DNA from: Lysobacter antibioticus
GTDB taxonomy: Bacteria > Pseudomonadota > Gammaproteobacteria > Xanthomonadales > Xanthomonadaceae
DNA length: 64,000 nucleotides
Direction: 5' to 3'
NCBI RefSeq assembly: GCF_001442535.1
Contig: NZ_CP013141.1
Location: 2,001,254 to 2,065,253, forward strand
In this document: in pieces, positions 54,205 to 64,000 of the stretch
Layout: the number at the start of each line of letters is the position of its first letter
Numbering within the stretch: position 1 is the first letter of the stretch
Made by a program: the position numbers and the translations under genes
Notes under the pieces: model-generated
What the model saw: only the letters and a program-made list of their open reading frames with translations
Told to the model about the DNA's origin: nothing
The model's database searches: none

Positions 54205-57200
54205 ATGCCAGAATCGACCCCATCTAGGCTGGACAACCCGAGGCCGCGGCGACGCGGCGAACGCATGGTCCTCGACGACTTCCATCCCGCCATCGCCGCC
54301 TGGTTCCGCTCGGCGTTTTCGGCGCCGACCCAGGCCCAGGAACTCGCCTGGCCGGCGATCCGCGCCGGGCGCAACACCCTGGTGGCGGCGCCGACCGGTT
54401 CCGGCAAAACCTTGACCGCGTTCCTGGCGGCGATCGACGCGCTGGTGCGCGAAGGGCTCGAACAAGGCCTGCGCGACGAGACCGTGGTGGTCTATGTCTC
54501 GCCCCTGAAGGCCTTGTCCAACGACATCCACCTCAATCTCGAAGCGCCGCTGGCCGGGATCGGTGAGGCGCTGCGCGGCATGGGCCTGGACGACCCGGGC
54601 ATCCGCACCGCGGTGCGCACCGGCGACACCCCGGCGAGCGAACGTCAGTCGATGCGGCGCAAGCCGCCGCACATCCTGGTGACGACGCCGGAGTCGCTGT
54701 ACGTGTTGATGGGCTCGGAATCGGGCCGGGCCATGCTCTCGACCGTGCGTACGGTGATCGTCGACGAGATCCACGCCGTCGCCGACGACAAGCGCGGCAG
54801 CCATCTCAGCCTGACCCTCGAGCGCTTGCGCGAGTTGTGCGCACAGCCGCCGGTGCGGATCGGTTTGTCGGCAACGCAGAAGCCGATCGACGAAGTGGCG
54901 CGGTTCCTGGTCGGCGCCGATGCGGTCGACGCGGCCGGCCGCCCGGATTGCGCGATCGTCGACATCGGCTACGCCAAACAGCGCGACCTGGCCCTGGAAT
55001 TGCCGGGCTCGCCGCTGTCGGCGGTGATGTCGCACGAGCAGTGGGACGAAGTCTACGAACGCCTGGCGGCTCTGGTCGGCGAACACCGCACTACCCTGGT
55101 GTTCGTCAATACCCGGCGCATGGCCGAACGCGCCGCGCGCCATCTCGCCGACCGCCTCGGTAAGGACGCGGTCGCCGCGCACCACGGCAGTCTGGCGCGC
55201 GAGCTGCGCCTGGACGCCGAGCAGCGGCTCAAGCGCGGCGAACTGCGGGTGCTGGTAGCGACCGCCTCGCTGGAACTGGGCATCGACATCGGCGACATCG
55301 ACCTGGTCTGCCAACTCGGTTCGCCGCGTGCGATCGCCGCCTTCCTGCAACGCGTCGGCCGCGCCGGCCACCACGTCGGCGGGGTGCCGAAAGGGCGTTT
55401 GTTCCCGCAGTCGCGCGATGACCTGGTCGAATGCGCGGCCTTGCTCGACAGCGTGCGCCGCGGCGAGTTGGACGCCTTGCAGATTCCGTCGGCGCCGCTG
55501 GACGTATTGGCCCAGCAAATCGTCGCCGAGGTCGGCTCGCAGGAATGGGGCGAGGACGCGCTGTACGCCTGCCTGCGCCGCGCCTGGCCCTATGCCGGGC
55601 TGCAGCGCAAGGATTTCGATGCGGTCGTGCGCATGCTGGCCGACGGCTTCACCACCCGGCGCGGGCCGCGTTCGGCCTATATCCATCGCGACGCCGTGCA
55701 CGGCCGCCTGCGCGCGCGACGCGGCAGCCGCATGACCGCGGTGATGTCGGGCGGCACCATTCCCGATACCGGCGACTACACGGTGCTGCTCGAACCCGAG
55801 GCCGTCACCATCGGCAACGTCAACGAGGACTTCGCCATCGAAAGCCTCGCCGGCGACGTGTTCCAGCTCGGCAACGTCAGCTATCGCATCCTGCGGGTCG
55901 AGCCGGGGCGGGTGCGGGTGGAGGAGGCGCAGGGCCAGCCGCCGAATATTCCGTTCTGGCTCGGCGAAGCGCCGGGCCGCAGCGACGAGCTGTCGGCGAG
56001 CGTGTCGCGGCTGCGCGAGGCGGTGGAGAACTTGCTGGCGGCATCGCCGCAAGCTGGCGAAGCCGCGCGTTCGCTCAGCGAGGCCTTTGGTTTCGATGCC
56101 GAGACCGCGATCCAAGTCGTCGACTACCTCGGCCGCACGCGCCAGGCGCTGGGCGTGGTGCCGAGTCAGGACCGACTGGTGTTCGAGCGCTTCTTCGACG
56201 AATCCGGCGGCACCCAACTGGTGATCCACTCGCCCTACGGCAGCCGCATCAACCGCGCCTGGGGCCTGGCCCTGCGCAAGCGTTTCTGCCGCAAGTTCAA
56301 TTTCGAATTGCAGGCCGCGGCCACCGAGGACGCGATCGTGCTGTCGCTGTCGACCAGCCACAGCTTCCCGCTCGAAGACGTCGCCCGCTATCTGCACTCG
56401 GCTTCGGCCCTGGACGTGCTGACCCAGGCCTTGCTGGATGCGCCGCTGTTCGCGGTGCGCTGGCGCTGGAGCGCGACCACCGCGCTGGCCCTGCCGCGTT
56501 TCGTCGGCGGCCGCAAGGTCGCCCCGCAGTTGCAGCGGATGAAGAGTGAAGATTTGCTGGCGACGGTGTTCCCGGACCAGGTCGCCTGCGCCGAGAATCT
56601 GGTCGGCGAACGCGAGGTCCCGGACCATCCGCTGGTCGCGCAGACCTTGCACGACTGCCTGTACGAAGCGATGGACAGCGCCGGTTGGCTGCGCATGCTG
56701 CGCCGGCTGGAGCTGGGCGAGGTGCAGGTGATCGGGCGCGATGTCACCGCGCCGTCGCCGATCGCCGCCGAAGCCATCAACGCGCGCCCGTACGCTTTCC
56801 TCGACGACGCGCCGCTGGAGGAGCGCCGCACCCAGGCGGTGATGGCGCGGCGTTATGCCGAGGCCGACAGCGCCGGGGACCTCGGCCGGCTCGATCCCGA
56901 GGCGATCGAGGCGGTCCGCGGCGAGGCCTGGCCGGAAGTCCGCGACGCCGACGAAATGCACGAGGCGCTGATGGGGCTCGGCTTCGTCACCATCGCCGAA
57001 GCGGCGGCGAACGATTGGCCGCGGTGGCTGACCGCGCTGGCCGACAGCGGCCGCGCCACCGCCTTGCGCCTGTCGGCGAGCGATCCCGCGCCGGCGTGGT
57101 GGGTCGCGACCGAGAGCCTGCCGCAGGCGCGCGCACTGTTCGCCGACGCCCTGGCCGAGCCGGCGGTGGCGGTGCCCGAGGAATACCTGGCGACGGCGTG

Positions 57201-58686
57201 GAGCGGCGAGGAGGCTCTGGTCGAGCTGCTGCGCTCGCGCCTGACCGCGCTCGGCCCGACCACGGTCGCGGCCCTGGCTCGCGACAGCCGCCGCGATGCC
57301 GGCGAGATCGAACTGGCGCTGTTGCGCCTGGAGCAGGAAGGCTACGTCATGCGCGGCCGCTTCGGCCGCGACAGCCTGCTCGGCGGCGACGAGGAATGGT
57401 GCGAACGGCATCTGCTCGCGCGCATTCACCGCTACACCGTCGGCCGCCTGCGGCGCGAGATCGAGCCGGTCGAGCCGCGCGATTTCGCCCGCTTCCTGTT
57501 CGACTGGCAGCATTTGGCCGCTGCGACGCGGATGCACGGGCCGCAGGCCCTGCGCGCGGTGCTGGAACAGCTCGAAGGCTATGAAGCGCCGGCGTCGGTG
57601 TGGGAGAGCGAGCTGCTGCCGGCGCGTATCGCCGATTACGATTCGAGCTGGCTCGACGAACTGTGCAGTGCCGGCCGGGTGACCTGGGCGCGCCTGCGTC
57701 CGGATGCGAATGCAGGCATCGCCAATGGCGCAGCGGCCGCGCCCGTGCCGCAAGGCGTGCCGAGCGTGCGGCAGACGCCGATCGTGCTGCTGCCGCGGCG
57801 CGCGTTGGCCGATTGGCGCCTCGCCGCCGGCCGCAAGGCCGATCCGGCGCCGGTGTCCTCGCGCGCGCAACGCGTCCTCGCCGCGCTCGAAGCGCGCGGC
57901 GCGTCGTTCTTCGACGAACTCGAACGCGATGCGCATCTGCTGCGCACCGAACTGGAAGAAGCGCTCGGCGAACTGGTTACCCGCGGCCGCATTACCTGCG
58001 ACAGCTACGCCGGCCTGCGCGCCTTGCTGGTACCGCCGTCCAAGCGTGTATCGACCCACGGTGCCCGCCGTCGCCGCGCCCTGCTGACCGACCTGCAGGA
58101 CGCCGGTCGCTGGTCGCTGACCGGGCCGGCCGAAGGCGAGGGCGCGCCTGCCGACGCGGCGCGCAACGCCGAAGCCAACGAGCACATCGCCTGGCGGTTG
58201 CTCGAACGCTACGGGGTGGTGTTCTGGCGCCTGATCCAGCGCGAAGCCGCCTGGCTCCCGCCCTGGCGCGACCTGCTGCGGGTCTACCGGCGCCTGGAAG
58301 CGCGCGGCGAAATCCGCGGCGGCCGTTTCGTCAGCGGTATGTCCGGCGAGCAATTCGCTTTGCCCGATGCGGTCAACAGCCTGCGCCAGATCCGTCAGCG
58401 CGATCGCGACAGCGCGGTGGTCTGCGTGTCCGCGGCCGACCCGCTGAACCTCACCGGCAGCGTGCTCGCCGGGGTAAAAGTGCCGCGCATCCCCGGTGCG
58501 CGCATCGCCTTCCGCGACGGCGTGGCGGTGGCGAGTCTGTTGGCCGGTCAGGTCGAGGAACTGGTCGAGTTGCCTGCCGACATCCAGCGCGAGGTCCATC
58601 GCTTGCTGCTGCGCCGACCGGGCAGCGCCGCCGCAGCGGCCGAGGCCAGCATCGACGAGGTCATGCGCAATCTGGCGCTGCGTTGA
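54205..58686 (+). CDS. lhr: Lhr-type DEAD/DEAH-box helicase
   Basis: This protein of about 1493 residues is in the size range of Lhr (1538 in Escherichia coli). The helicase core shows motif [12 protein letters not shown], motif [14 protein letters not shown], motif [11 protein letters not shown] and motif [15 protein letters not shown] long C-terminal region with winged-helix-like and beta-rich segments follows. Lhr proteins are 3'-5' single-stranded-DNA translocases linked to repair. Start is uncertain: ATG at 54205, or ATG at 54265 ([14 protein letters not shown]), which begins the conserved part; neither has a clear ribosome binding site. Confidence 0.92.
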   Translation: MPESTPSRLDNPRPRRRGERMVLDDFHPAIAAWFRSAFSAPTQAQELAWPAIRAGRNTLVAAPTGSGKTLTAFLAAIDALVREGLEQGLRDETVVVYVSPLKALSNDIHLNLEAPLAGIGEALRGMGLDDPGIRTAVRTGDTPASERQSMRRKPPHILVTTPESLYVLMGSESGRAMLSTVRTVIVDEIHAVADDKRGSHLSLTLERLRELCAQPPVRIGLSATQKPIDEVARFLVGADAVDAAGRPDCAIVDIGYAKQRDLALELPGSPLSAVMSHEQWDEVYERLAALVGEHRTTLVFVNTRRMAERAARHLADRLGKDAVAAHHGSLARELRLDAEQRLKRGELRVLVATASLELGIDIGDIDLVCQLGSPRAIAAFLQRVGRAGHHVGGVPKGRLFPQSRDDLVECAALLDSVRRGELDALQIPSAPLDVLAQQIVAEVGSQEWGEDALYACLRRAWPYAGLQRKDFDAVVRMLADGFTTRRGPRSAYIHRDAVHGRLRARRGSRMTAVMSGGTIPDTGDYTVLLEPEAVTIGNVNEDFAIESLAGDVFQLGNVSYRILRVEPGRVRVEEAQGQPPNIPFWLGEAPGRSDELSASVSRLREAVENLLAASPQAGEAARSLSEAFGFDAETAIQVVDYLGRTRQALGVVPSQDRLVFERFFDESGGTQLVIHSPYGSRINRAWGLALRKRFCRKFNFELQAAATEDAIVLSLSTSHSFPLEDVARYLHSASALDVLTQALLDAPLFAVRWRWSATTALALPRFVGGRKVAPQLQRMKSEDLLATVFPDQVACAENLVGEREVPDHPLVAQTLHDCLYEAMDSAGWLRMLRRLELGEVQVIGRDVTAPSPIAAEAINARPYAFLDDAPLEERRTQAVMARRYAEADSAGDLGRLDPEAIEAVRGEAWPEVRDADEMHEALMGLGFVTIAEAAANDWPRWLTALADSGRATALRLSASDPAPAWWVATESLPQARALFADALAEPAVAVPEEYLATAWSGEEALVELLRSRLTALGPTTVAALARDSRRDAGEIELALLRLEQEGYVMRGRFGRDSLLGGDEEWCERHLLARIHRYTVGRLRREIEPVEPRDFARFLFDWQHLAAATRMHGPQALRAVLEQLEGYEAPASVWESELLPARIADYDSSWLDELCSAGRVTWARLRPDANAGIANGAAAAPVPQGVPSVRQTPIVLLPRRALADWRLAAGRKADPAPVSSRAQRVLAALEARGASFFDELERDAHLLRTELEEALGELVTRGRITCDSYAGLRALLVPPSKRVSTHGARRRRALLTDLQDAGRWSLTGPAEGEGAPADAARNAEANEHIAWRLLERYGVVFWRLIQREAAWLPPWRDLLRVYRRLEARGEIRGGRFVSGMSGEQFALPDAVNSLRQIRQRDRDSAVVCVSAADPLNLTGSVLAGVKVPRIPGARIAFRDGVAVASLLAGQVEELVELPADIQREVHRLLLRRPGSAAAAAEASIDEVMRNLALR

Positions 58687-58741
58687 TCGCTAGCACGTCG
58701 CTGACGTCTATCGTGCTGCTACGCGAGTCGGTCATTGCCAC

Positions 58742-59300
58742 GGTCGCGGCTTGCGCCGCTCCTACTCCTTGTTTCGCCGGCTCCGTTCTGGCTATGCGCA
58801 GCCTCGCACTCGCGAAGGCAGACGAAGACCCGGAGGGCGGCGCGCAGGGATGCGCGCCGTTTTTCATCGGGACAGGGATGTCCCGTATGTAGATCCCCGC
58901 GTGTGCGCCGCTCGTGCGGGCTTATGATTCAAAAAGAAGCAACTTCTTTGGTGACCTTTGACCGAAGGGAATCCAGACGGATTTTTGTTGCTTATGACAA
59001 AAGAAAGTTACCCGCCGCTTTAGTGGCGGAAGCTTCTATCGTTTGATCTTGGTCTTGCTGGAAGCTACTAGCTTCTAATGCTTAGGATCAAACGCAAGGA
59101 GCTTTCGCCCGCAAGCGGGCGAGTTACTTTCTTTTGTCATAAGCAACAAAAGAAAGGTAACCAAAGAAAAATGCTTTTCTTTGAATCAAGAGCCCGCGCG
59201 TGCGAAGCCGACGCAGGCATGCGCCACACGGGACATCCATGTCCCGGTGGCTCACGGCGCGCATCCTTGCGCGCCGCCCTCCGGGTGTCCATCGGTCTCG
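58742..59300. repeat. Dispersed repeat loci C and D in inverted orientation
   Basis: The 1116 bp between lhr and the gene at 59803 hold no gene I can support. A REP half (58742-58765) leads into locus C (58801-59060, plus orientation; hairpins at 58838-58859 and 58868-58885), which faces locus D (about 59080-59300, minus orientation; hairpins at 59229-59246 and 59255-59276). A long hairpin GTTACTTTCTTTTG / CAAAAGAAAGGTAAC lies at 59123-59161 in D. Together they form an imperfect inverted repeat of about 500 bp. Confidence 0.82.
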
Positions 59301-59360
59301 CGAGTTATAAACCGCGCAAAGCAACAGCCAAGCACAGCAACAGCCGCCGGCGGCCCGAGG

Positions 59361-59441
59361 GTAGGAGCGGCGCAAGCCGCGACCGCGGCAAGGATGGGCC
59401 CGCGTCGCCCCATAAGAGGTCGCGGCTCGCGCCGCTCCTAC
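59361..59441. repeat. REP doublet after repeat locus D
   Basis: A forward GTAGGAGCGGCGCAAGCC and an inverted GGTCGCGGCTCGCGCCGCTC face each other, with a spacer (GACCGCGGCAA...ATGGGCC) similar to that of the doublet at 43720. The rest of the gap to 59803 shows nothing else I can name. Confidence 0.85.
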
Positions 59442-59802
59442 CCCGAGATGAAAGAGCGGCATCTACTGGATGGTCGGCGATCCCCAGCCCGTTCAGCGGA
59501 CCAATCGATCCATTTCCCCATATCGATAGCCACGCCTGCGAACTCGGTCGCCATTTTTCGCTGAAGCGTTAAGCCTGCGCGTGTAATCGCCATGACGTTG
59601 ATGAACGCATGGCGAACAAATCGTTGCGACCGTAACGTCGCCTTCGCGGTCTACGGTGGCACTGTAGGTTTTGAGATCGATCCGTCGAACGGCGAGCGTG
59701 TCGCGGAGTCATCGTGGCACCGGGTGATCGCCACCCCGTTCGATCCCGCCCGCGCATCTGATCGCTCGCCATGCGTCCGGGTTCTCGCTCTAGGAGTCGA
59801 CC

Positions 59803-60171
59803 ATGACCGTCTATGCGAACCGTTCTCACGAGACGGATATTTCGACGATCGACTCGTCGACCACGGAAGCCGCGGATTCGGCGCTGCCGCTGGCGGTGCT
59901 CGACCTCGATTCGGAACTGGCCTACTGGCGCAACCACTATCGCGGCCTGGTCGATCGACCGGGCTTGCGCTACAGCGACTACGAGCCGGCGGTGAAACTG
60001 GGCCTGGACGCCTACATGCGCAGTCGCGGCCGGACGCTGGAGGAAATGCAGGACGGCATCGGCGTGTGCTATCGCCGCACCCGCGGCGCCTCGCGCCTGG
60101 ATTGGGACGAAGCCCGCACGGTGGTAGAGGCGGCCTGGGGCCGGCTCGAACAACGGAGTTCGCGCCCATGA
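59803..60171 (+). CDS. Conserved-looking hypothetical protein
   Basis: This 122-residue acidic protein has a disordered N-terminus and a helical core, DSELAYWRNHYRGLVDRPGLRYSDYEPAVKLGLDAYMRSRGRTLEEM, followed by DWDEARTVVEAAWGRLE. AGGAG precedes the ATG. Its stop codon overlaps the start of the next gene (ATGA). Helical proteins with this pattern occur in stress-response clusters, but I cannot name the family. Confidence 0.78.
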   Translation: MTVYANRSHETDISTIDSSTTEAADSALPLAVLDLDSELAYWRNHYRGLVDRPGLRYSDYEPAVKLGLDAYMRSRGRTLEEMQDGIGVCYRRTRGASRLDWDEARTVVEAAWGRLEQRSSRP

Positions 60172-60626
60172 CTCTGCGCCATGCATTCGAACACGGCGCG
60201 AAGGCGGCTTCCCGTTTTACCGGGCATCCGCTGTGTTTCGGTCTCGCGGTCGGCGTGGTGCTGGTCTGGGTAGTCAGCGGCCCCTTGTTCGGTTTCAGCG
60301 ACACCTGGCAGTTGGTCATCAATACCGGGACGACCATCATCACCTTCCTGATGGTGTTCCTGATCCAGAACTCGCAGAACCGCGACTCCGCCGCGGTGCA
60401 GATAAAGCTCGACGAGTTGATTCGCGCGACCGAGGCCGCCGAAAACGCCTTGCTCGACCTGGAGGAGCTCGACGAAGAAACGCTGGAGAAATTCCGCGAG
60501 CGTTACGAACAGCTCGCACGCGGCGCCCGCAAGCGCCGGCCCATCGGAGCCGATGGACAAACCCTTTCGCCTCAACAGGAGAACCAGGATGAAGAAGACC
60601 CAGCCGCACGCCCCGCAGGTTCGTGA
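60168..60626 (+). CDS. Low-affinity iron permease family protein
   Basis: This 152-residue protein has two membrane segments (LCFGLAVGVVLVWVVSGPLF and LVINTGTTIITFLMVFLIQ) followed by QNSQNRDSAAVQIKLDELIRA, the signature of the PF04120 family. The C-terminus is long and charged. Despite the family name, iron transport by bacterial members is not established. It overlaps the genes on both sides and lies in the stress-type cluster upstream of ku. Confidence 0.85.
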   Translation: MTLRHAFEHGAKAASRFTGHPLCFGLAVGVVLVWVVSGPLFGFSDTWQLVINTGTTIITFLMVFLIQNSQNRDSAAVQIKLDELIRATEAAENALLDLEELDEETLEKFRERYEQLARGARKRRPIGADGQTLSPQQENQDEEDPAARPAGS

Positions 60627-61197
60627 GTTGCTGCTGCAAGCTCTGGAAACCGAACAGGGCGGCATCAAGATCTACGAGGCGGCGGTCGAATGCGCCGTCA
60701 ACGAAGACCTGCACAAAGAGTGGCAGGGCTATCTGGACGAGACCCGCACCCACGAGAAGGTGTTGCTCAACGTCTTCAAAGAGCTGGGCCTGGACCCGAA
60801 GCAACGTAGCCCGGGGCGCGAGGTCGTCGGCCACATCGGCCAATCGCTGGAGAAAGCCATCCGGATGGCGCAAAAAGCCGGCGATCGCGAGGCCGCACAG
60901 TTGGTCGCGGCCGAATGCGTGGTGCTGGCCGAGACCAAGGACCACATGAATTGGGAGCTGATCGGGCACCTGGTCGAGCACGCGAAGGGCGATGGCCTCG
61001 AGGTGCTCAAGCAGGCTCATGAAGCGGTCGAGTCCGACGAAGATCATCACCTCTATCACACGACCGGCTGGACCCGCGAGTTGTGGATCGAGTCGCTCGG
61101 TTTGCCGGCGGTTCTGCCGCCGCCCGAGGAAATCAAGCAGGTCGAGACCGCGATCGGCGCAGCTCGGGCGGAACAGGCCCGCAGCCAGATGTTGTGA
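60589..61197 (+). CDS. Ferritin-like four-helix protein
   Basis: This 202-residue protein has helices with the metal-type residues spaced as in ferritin-like and rubrerythrin-like folds: LETEQGGIKIYEAAVEC, DETRTHEKVLLNVF, AAECVVLAETKDHMNWELIGHL and ESDEDHHLYHTTGW. The chosen ATG at 60589 has AGGAG upstream; an earlier ATG at 60553 gives a basic extension with no such site. Its start lies inside the end of the permease gene. Metal binding and peroxide or iron handling are inference. Confidence 0.75.
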   Translation: MKKTQPHAPQVRELLLQALETEQGGIKIYEAAVECAVNEDLHKEWQGYLDETRTHEKVLLNVFKELGLDPKQRSPGREVVGHIGQSLEKAIRMAQKAGDREAAQLVAAECVVLAETKDHMNWELIGHLVEHAKGDGLEVLKQAHEAVESDEDHHLYHTTGWTRELWIESLGLPAVLPPPEEIKQVETAIGAARAEQARSQML

Positions 61198-61453
61198 TTG
61201 CAGGGGAGCGCGGCCCTGGGTTGTCGCGGCCGGTCACGGTTCGCTCACGCGAATGCAGCCGGTCGCGGCAACTCAGGAACGTTGCGACCCGTAGCGGCGC
61301 CACCGCGGAGCGACGCTCGCCGAGGTGCGAGCGCGAAATCGGGACAGACGGTCTGCGCAGGGGGTCGCCATTCACCTCGGTTCAACGCCCGCGGCGGCAC
61401 AGTCGAGACCCGATGTTCCCGCCGGCGATCCAGGCCGGCCTTGCGAGGTAGCC

Positions 61454-62344
61454 ATGGCGCGCCCGATCTGGACCGGAACCCTGTCGTTCGGATTGCTCAA
61501 CATCCCGGTCAAACTGATGACCGGCGAGCGCCGCGTCGACCTGCATTTCCGCATGCTGGACAGCCGCAACAAAGCGCCGATCCGTTACGAGCGGGTCAAT
61601 GAAGAGACCGGCGAAGAAGTGCCGTGGAAGGAAATCGTCAAGGCCTTCGAGTACGACAAGGGCAGTTACGTGGTGATCGAGGAGGCCGATATCGCCGCGG
61701 CCGCGCCGGACCACAAGGAAACCGTCGATATCGATACCTTCGTCGACGCCGCTTCGATCGGCGCCGAGTTCTACGAGAAGCCCTATGTGCTCGAACCCGG
61801 CAAGAAAGCCGAGAAAGGCTACGTCCTGCTGCGCGAGGTGCTCAAGCGCACCGGCATGGTCGGCGTGGGCCGGGTGGTGATCCGCACCCGCGAATACCTG
61901 GCGGCGGTGGTGCCGCAGGACGACGCCCTGATGCTGATGATCCTGCGCTACGCCCAGGAATTGGTCGACCCCAGCGATTACAAGCTGCCCGAGGGCGGCA
62001 TGGCGAAGTGGAAGATATCCGCGCGCGAGGTCGAGATGGCCGAGCAGTTGATCAAGTCGATGAGCGGCGAATGGAAGCCGGACAGCTACAAGGACGACTT
62101 CCGCCAACGCCTGCACAAGGTCATCGAGCAGCGGGTTAAGTCGAAGAAGGTCGTGCGCGGCAAGCCCAGCGACGAAACCAAGCTGCCGGAAAACGCCGCG
62201 ACCAACGTCATCGACTTCGCCGAACTGCTCAAGCGCAGCCTGGAGAAGAAGGGCGGGCAGGGTGCGGGCAAGCGCGCGGCCAAGAAAGCCCCGGCCAAGA
62301 AGACCGCGAAGGCGGCCAAGAAGCGCACGCGCAAGTCGGCGTGA
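61454..62344 (+). CDS. ku: DNA end-binding protein Ku
   Basis: Ku binds DNA ends and recruits LigD in bacterial non-homologous end joining. The 296-residue protein starts MARPIWTGTLSFGLLNIPVKL, the family signature, with ERVNEETGEEV and KWKISAREVEMAEQLI in the core. A lysine-rich tail (KRAAKKAPAKKTAKAAKK) ends it, as in Ku proteins that load and thread on DNA. The ATG at 61454 has GAGG upstream and the conserved start. ligD follows after 24 bp. Confidence 0.97.
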   Translation: MARPIWTGTLSFGLLNIPVKLMTGERRVDLHFRMLDSRNKAPIRYERVNEETGEEVPWKEIVKAFEYDKGSYVVIEEADIAAAAPDHKETVDIDTFVDAASIGAEFYEKPYVLEPGKKAEKGYVLLREVLKRTGMVGVGRVVIRTREYLAAVVPQDDALMLMILRYAQELVDPSDYKLPEGGMAKWKISAREVEMAEQLIKSMSGEWKPDSYKDDFRQRLHKVIEQRVKSKKVVRGKPSDETKLPENAATNVIDFAELLKRSLEKKGGQGAGKRAAKKAPAKKTAKAAKKRTRKSA

Positions 62345-62368
62345 CGGCGCGGCTGTGAGGATTGCGCC

Positions 62369-64000
62369 GTGACTCTGCGCGATTACGTGCGCAAACGCCG
62401 CTTCGACGCCACGCCGGAGCCGGATGCCGACCGCGGCCGCGCAGGTCGAGGGCGGCGCAAGGCGCCGATCTTCGTCGTCCAGTTGCACCATGCGCGGGCC
62501 CGCCACTACGACTTCCGCCTGGAAGCCGATGGCGTGCTGAAGAGCTGGGCGGTGCCGAAGGGGCCGTCGTTGCGTGCCGGCGAGCGCCGTCTCGCGGTCG
62601 AGGTCGAAGACCACCCGCTGTCCTATGCGGATTTCGAGGGAGACATTCCCGAAGGCCAGTACGGTGCCGGCCATGTCGACATCTTCGATCATGGCACCTG
62701 GCGCACCGACGACGACGCACTCGACCAGATCGCCGCCGGCAAGCTCGATTTCGAACTCGACGGCGAGCGCCTGCACGGCCGTTTCACCCTGGTGCGGACC
62801 CGGCCCGTCGGCAAACAGCAGCAGTGGCTGCTGATCAAGCGCAGCGACGAGCATGCGCGCGACAGCGACGCCGACCGCATGCTCGACGAGCCCGCCGCGA
62901 TCGCCCAACCCGCGGCGCCGCTGCCGAAACAGGTCGCCGGAAAGTCGCGAGCGGCGAGCGCCAAGGCACGCGGGGCTGGGTCACGCGGGTCCGGGGTGCG
63001 TAGTTCCGGAGTCTGGCGCAACGTCGCGGCGAAGATCGCCGGTGCCGTCGCGGCGCCGATGCCGAAAGACGTCGAATTGCAGCTGGCTACCTTGCGCGAG
63101 CGCCCGCCGAGCGGCAGCGAGTGGCAGTTCGAAGTCAAGTGGGACGGCTATCGCATGCTCGCCTACGTCCAGCGTGGCGTACGCCTGCAATCGCGCAACA
63201 AGGTCGATTGGAGCGAGCGCTTCGCGCACCTGGCCGAGGCCATCGCTGGCCTGTCGGTGCGCAGCGCGATCCTCGACGGCGAGTTGATCGCCTCCGACCG
63301 CAGCGGCCGCAGCGATTTCGGCGAGTTGCAGCGCTTGCTCGAATCCGGGCAGTTGGATTCGCTGCGCTATGTGATCTTCGACCTGCTGTATCTGGACGGC
63401 ATCGACCTGCGCGGCGCGGCGCAGGAGCAGCGCCGAGGCTTGCTGCGCGAGGTGTTGGCGGCCTCGACCTCGGACGCGCTGGCCTTCAGCGAACATGTCG
63501 AAGGCGATGCCGGGCAGGTGCTGGCGGCGAGCGTTAAGGCCGGCCTGGAAGGCATCATCTGCAAGCGCGCCGATGCGCCTTACCACGGTGGCCGCAGCCA
63601 GGCCTGGATCAAGCTCAAGCACGTCGCCGACGAGGAATTCATCGTCGTCGGGCATACGCCGCCGAAGCGCGGCCGCCAGGGGTTCGGCTCCCTGCTGTTG
63701 GCCCGGCCCGGCGCCGACGGTCTGGCGTATGTCGGCCGTGTCGGCAGCGGTTTCAGCGATGCGGCGCTGCGCAGCCTGAGCAAGCGCCTGCAGGCGCTGC
63801 ACAGCGAACAGGCAGCGGTGGAACTGCCCGGGCACGTGCCGTTTCCGCGACGTTCGGTGCGCTGGGTCGCGCCGGAACTGGTCGTCGACGTGCATTCGCG
63901 TGGACGCGGCAAGGAAGGCCTGATCCGCCAGGCCAGCTTCGTGCGGCTGCGCGAGGACAAACGGGCCGCCGACCTGAGCGCCGCCGTCGCGGCCGCGCAG
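62369..64000 (+). CDS. ligD: ATP-dependent DNA ligase D, N-terminal part
   Basis: LigD seals and processes broken ends with Ku. The start is GTG at 62369 and the frame runs off the window after 544 codons. The N-terminal phosphoesterase domain (about 1-190) has HHARARHYDFRLEADGVLKSW, VPKGPS and EGQYGAGHVDIFDHGTW. A basic linker leads to the ligase domain with the nucleotidylated lysine K257 in EVKWDGYRML and later DGELIASD, EGIICKR and QAWIKLK. The polymerase domain, if present, lies beyond the end, giving the phosphoesterase-ligase-polymerase order known from Pseudomonas. Confidence 0.95.
   Translation, partial: MTLRDYVRKRRFDATPEPDADRGRAGRGRRKAPIFVVQLHHARARHYDFRLEADGVLKSWAVPKGPSLRAGERRLAVEVEDHPLSYADFEGDIPEGQYGAGHVDIFDHGTWRTDDDALDQIAAGKLDFELDGERLHGRFTLVRTRPVGKQQQWLLIKRSDEHARDSDADRMLDEPAAIAQPAAPLPKQVAGKSRAASAKARGAGSRGSGVRSSGVWRNVAAKIAGAVAAPMPKDVELQLATLRERPPSGSEWQFEVKWDGYRMLAYVQRGVRLQSRNKVDWSERFAHLAEAIAGLSVRSAILDGELIASDRSGRSDFGELQRLLESGQLDSLRYVIFDLLYLDGIDLRGAAQEQRRGLLREVLAASTSDALAFSEHVEGDAGQVLAASVKAGLEGIICKRADAPYHGGRSQAWIKLKHVADEEFIVVGHTPPKRGRQGFGSLLLARPGADGLAYVGRVGSGFSDAALRSLSKRLQALHSEQAAVELPGHVPFPRRSVRWVAPELVVDVHSRGRGKEGLIRQASFVRLREDKRAADLSAAVAAAQ

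Noticed and set aside
51508..58599. A minus-strand open frame of more than 2300 codons spanning copA and the helicase region
   Set aside because: Only the part up to 54024 is copA. The rest is antisense to the conserved helicase frame and is an artefact of high GC at third positions.
59592..60167. Extended frame upstream of the iron permease family gene
   Set aside because: It overlaps the better supported gene at 59803 in another frame; the permease family homology begins at 60168.

Overview
The window is a very GC-rich chromosomal segment from a gamma-proteobacterium of the family Xanthomonadaceae, most likely Lysobacter or a close relative. Three things point there: the gene order prfB-lysS-rpfG-rpfC with rpfF and rpfB on the opposite strand (the DSF quorum-sensing locus of this family), the high GC with many GTG starts, and dispersed GTAGGAGCGGCGCAAGCC palindromes typical of Xanthomonas and Lysobacter intergenic DNA. 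No rRNA, tRNA, CRISPR array, integrase or insertion-sequence transposase was recognised.

Layout. 1-2314: end of prfB (release factor 2) and lysS, separated by a repeat-rich gap. 2598-8705: the rpf cluster, with rpfG and rpfC rightward (signal transduction and c-di-GMP hydrolysis), and rpfB and rpfF leftward (acyl-CoA ligase and DSF synthase). 8967-15395: a small lipoprotein, then divergent aconitases acnA and acnB. 15450-16013: a four-copy tandem array of the family palindrome. 16014-18796: hflD, mnmA, a NudJ-like Nudix hydrolase and an exported protein, transcribed leftward. 18953-21645: clpS and clpA. 21721-23062: small exported proteins, including a tandem pair of six-cysteine peptides. 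23237-26619: infA, aat, a FemAB/GNAT-like gene and trxB. 26956-36419: ald, ftsK, lolA, rarA and crcB, with a three-gene block (secreted protein, GNAT, GH108-like muramidase) between lolA and rarA. 36463-37747: a hypothetical gene and a SapC-family gene. 38408-42596: putrescine transporter operon potFGHI. 42900-43688: a TIGR02001-type outer-membrane protein. 44167-49923: a LysR regulator divergent from a five-gene acyl-CoA operon. 50134-50675: a glycine-zipper peptide with an overlapping partner gene. 51047-54024: the copper pair cueR/copA with a recognisable CueR promoter. 54205-58686: a large Lhr-type helicase. 59803-64000: three small stress-type genes followed by the Ku-LigD end-joining pair; ligD runs off the window.

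How parts work together. RpfF and RpfB make and process DSF fatty-acid signals; RpfC senses them and passes phosphate to RpfG, whose HD-GYP domain degrades c-di-GMP. CueR senses Cu(I) and switches on CopA. Ku and LigD together carry out bacterial non-homologous end joining. The operon at 45184-49923 pairs an ACAD10/11-type dehydrogenase with a separate ACAD10/11-type kinase, which suggests 4-hydroxy-acid breakdown through phosphorylated acyl-CoA intermediates.

The most unusual signal lies between the genes. A dispersed repeat at about 37860, 38227, 43861, 58830 and 59229 carries twin hairpins whose loops read CAGGGATG or CAAGGATG while the stems differ between copies by compensating changes. 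The loop matches the RsmA/CsrA recognition sequence, so these repeats may act as RNA decoys or regulatory leaders. This has not been tested.
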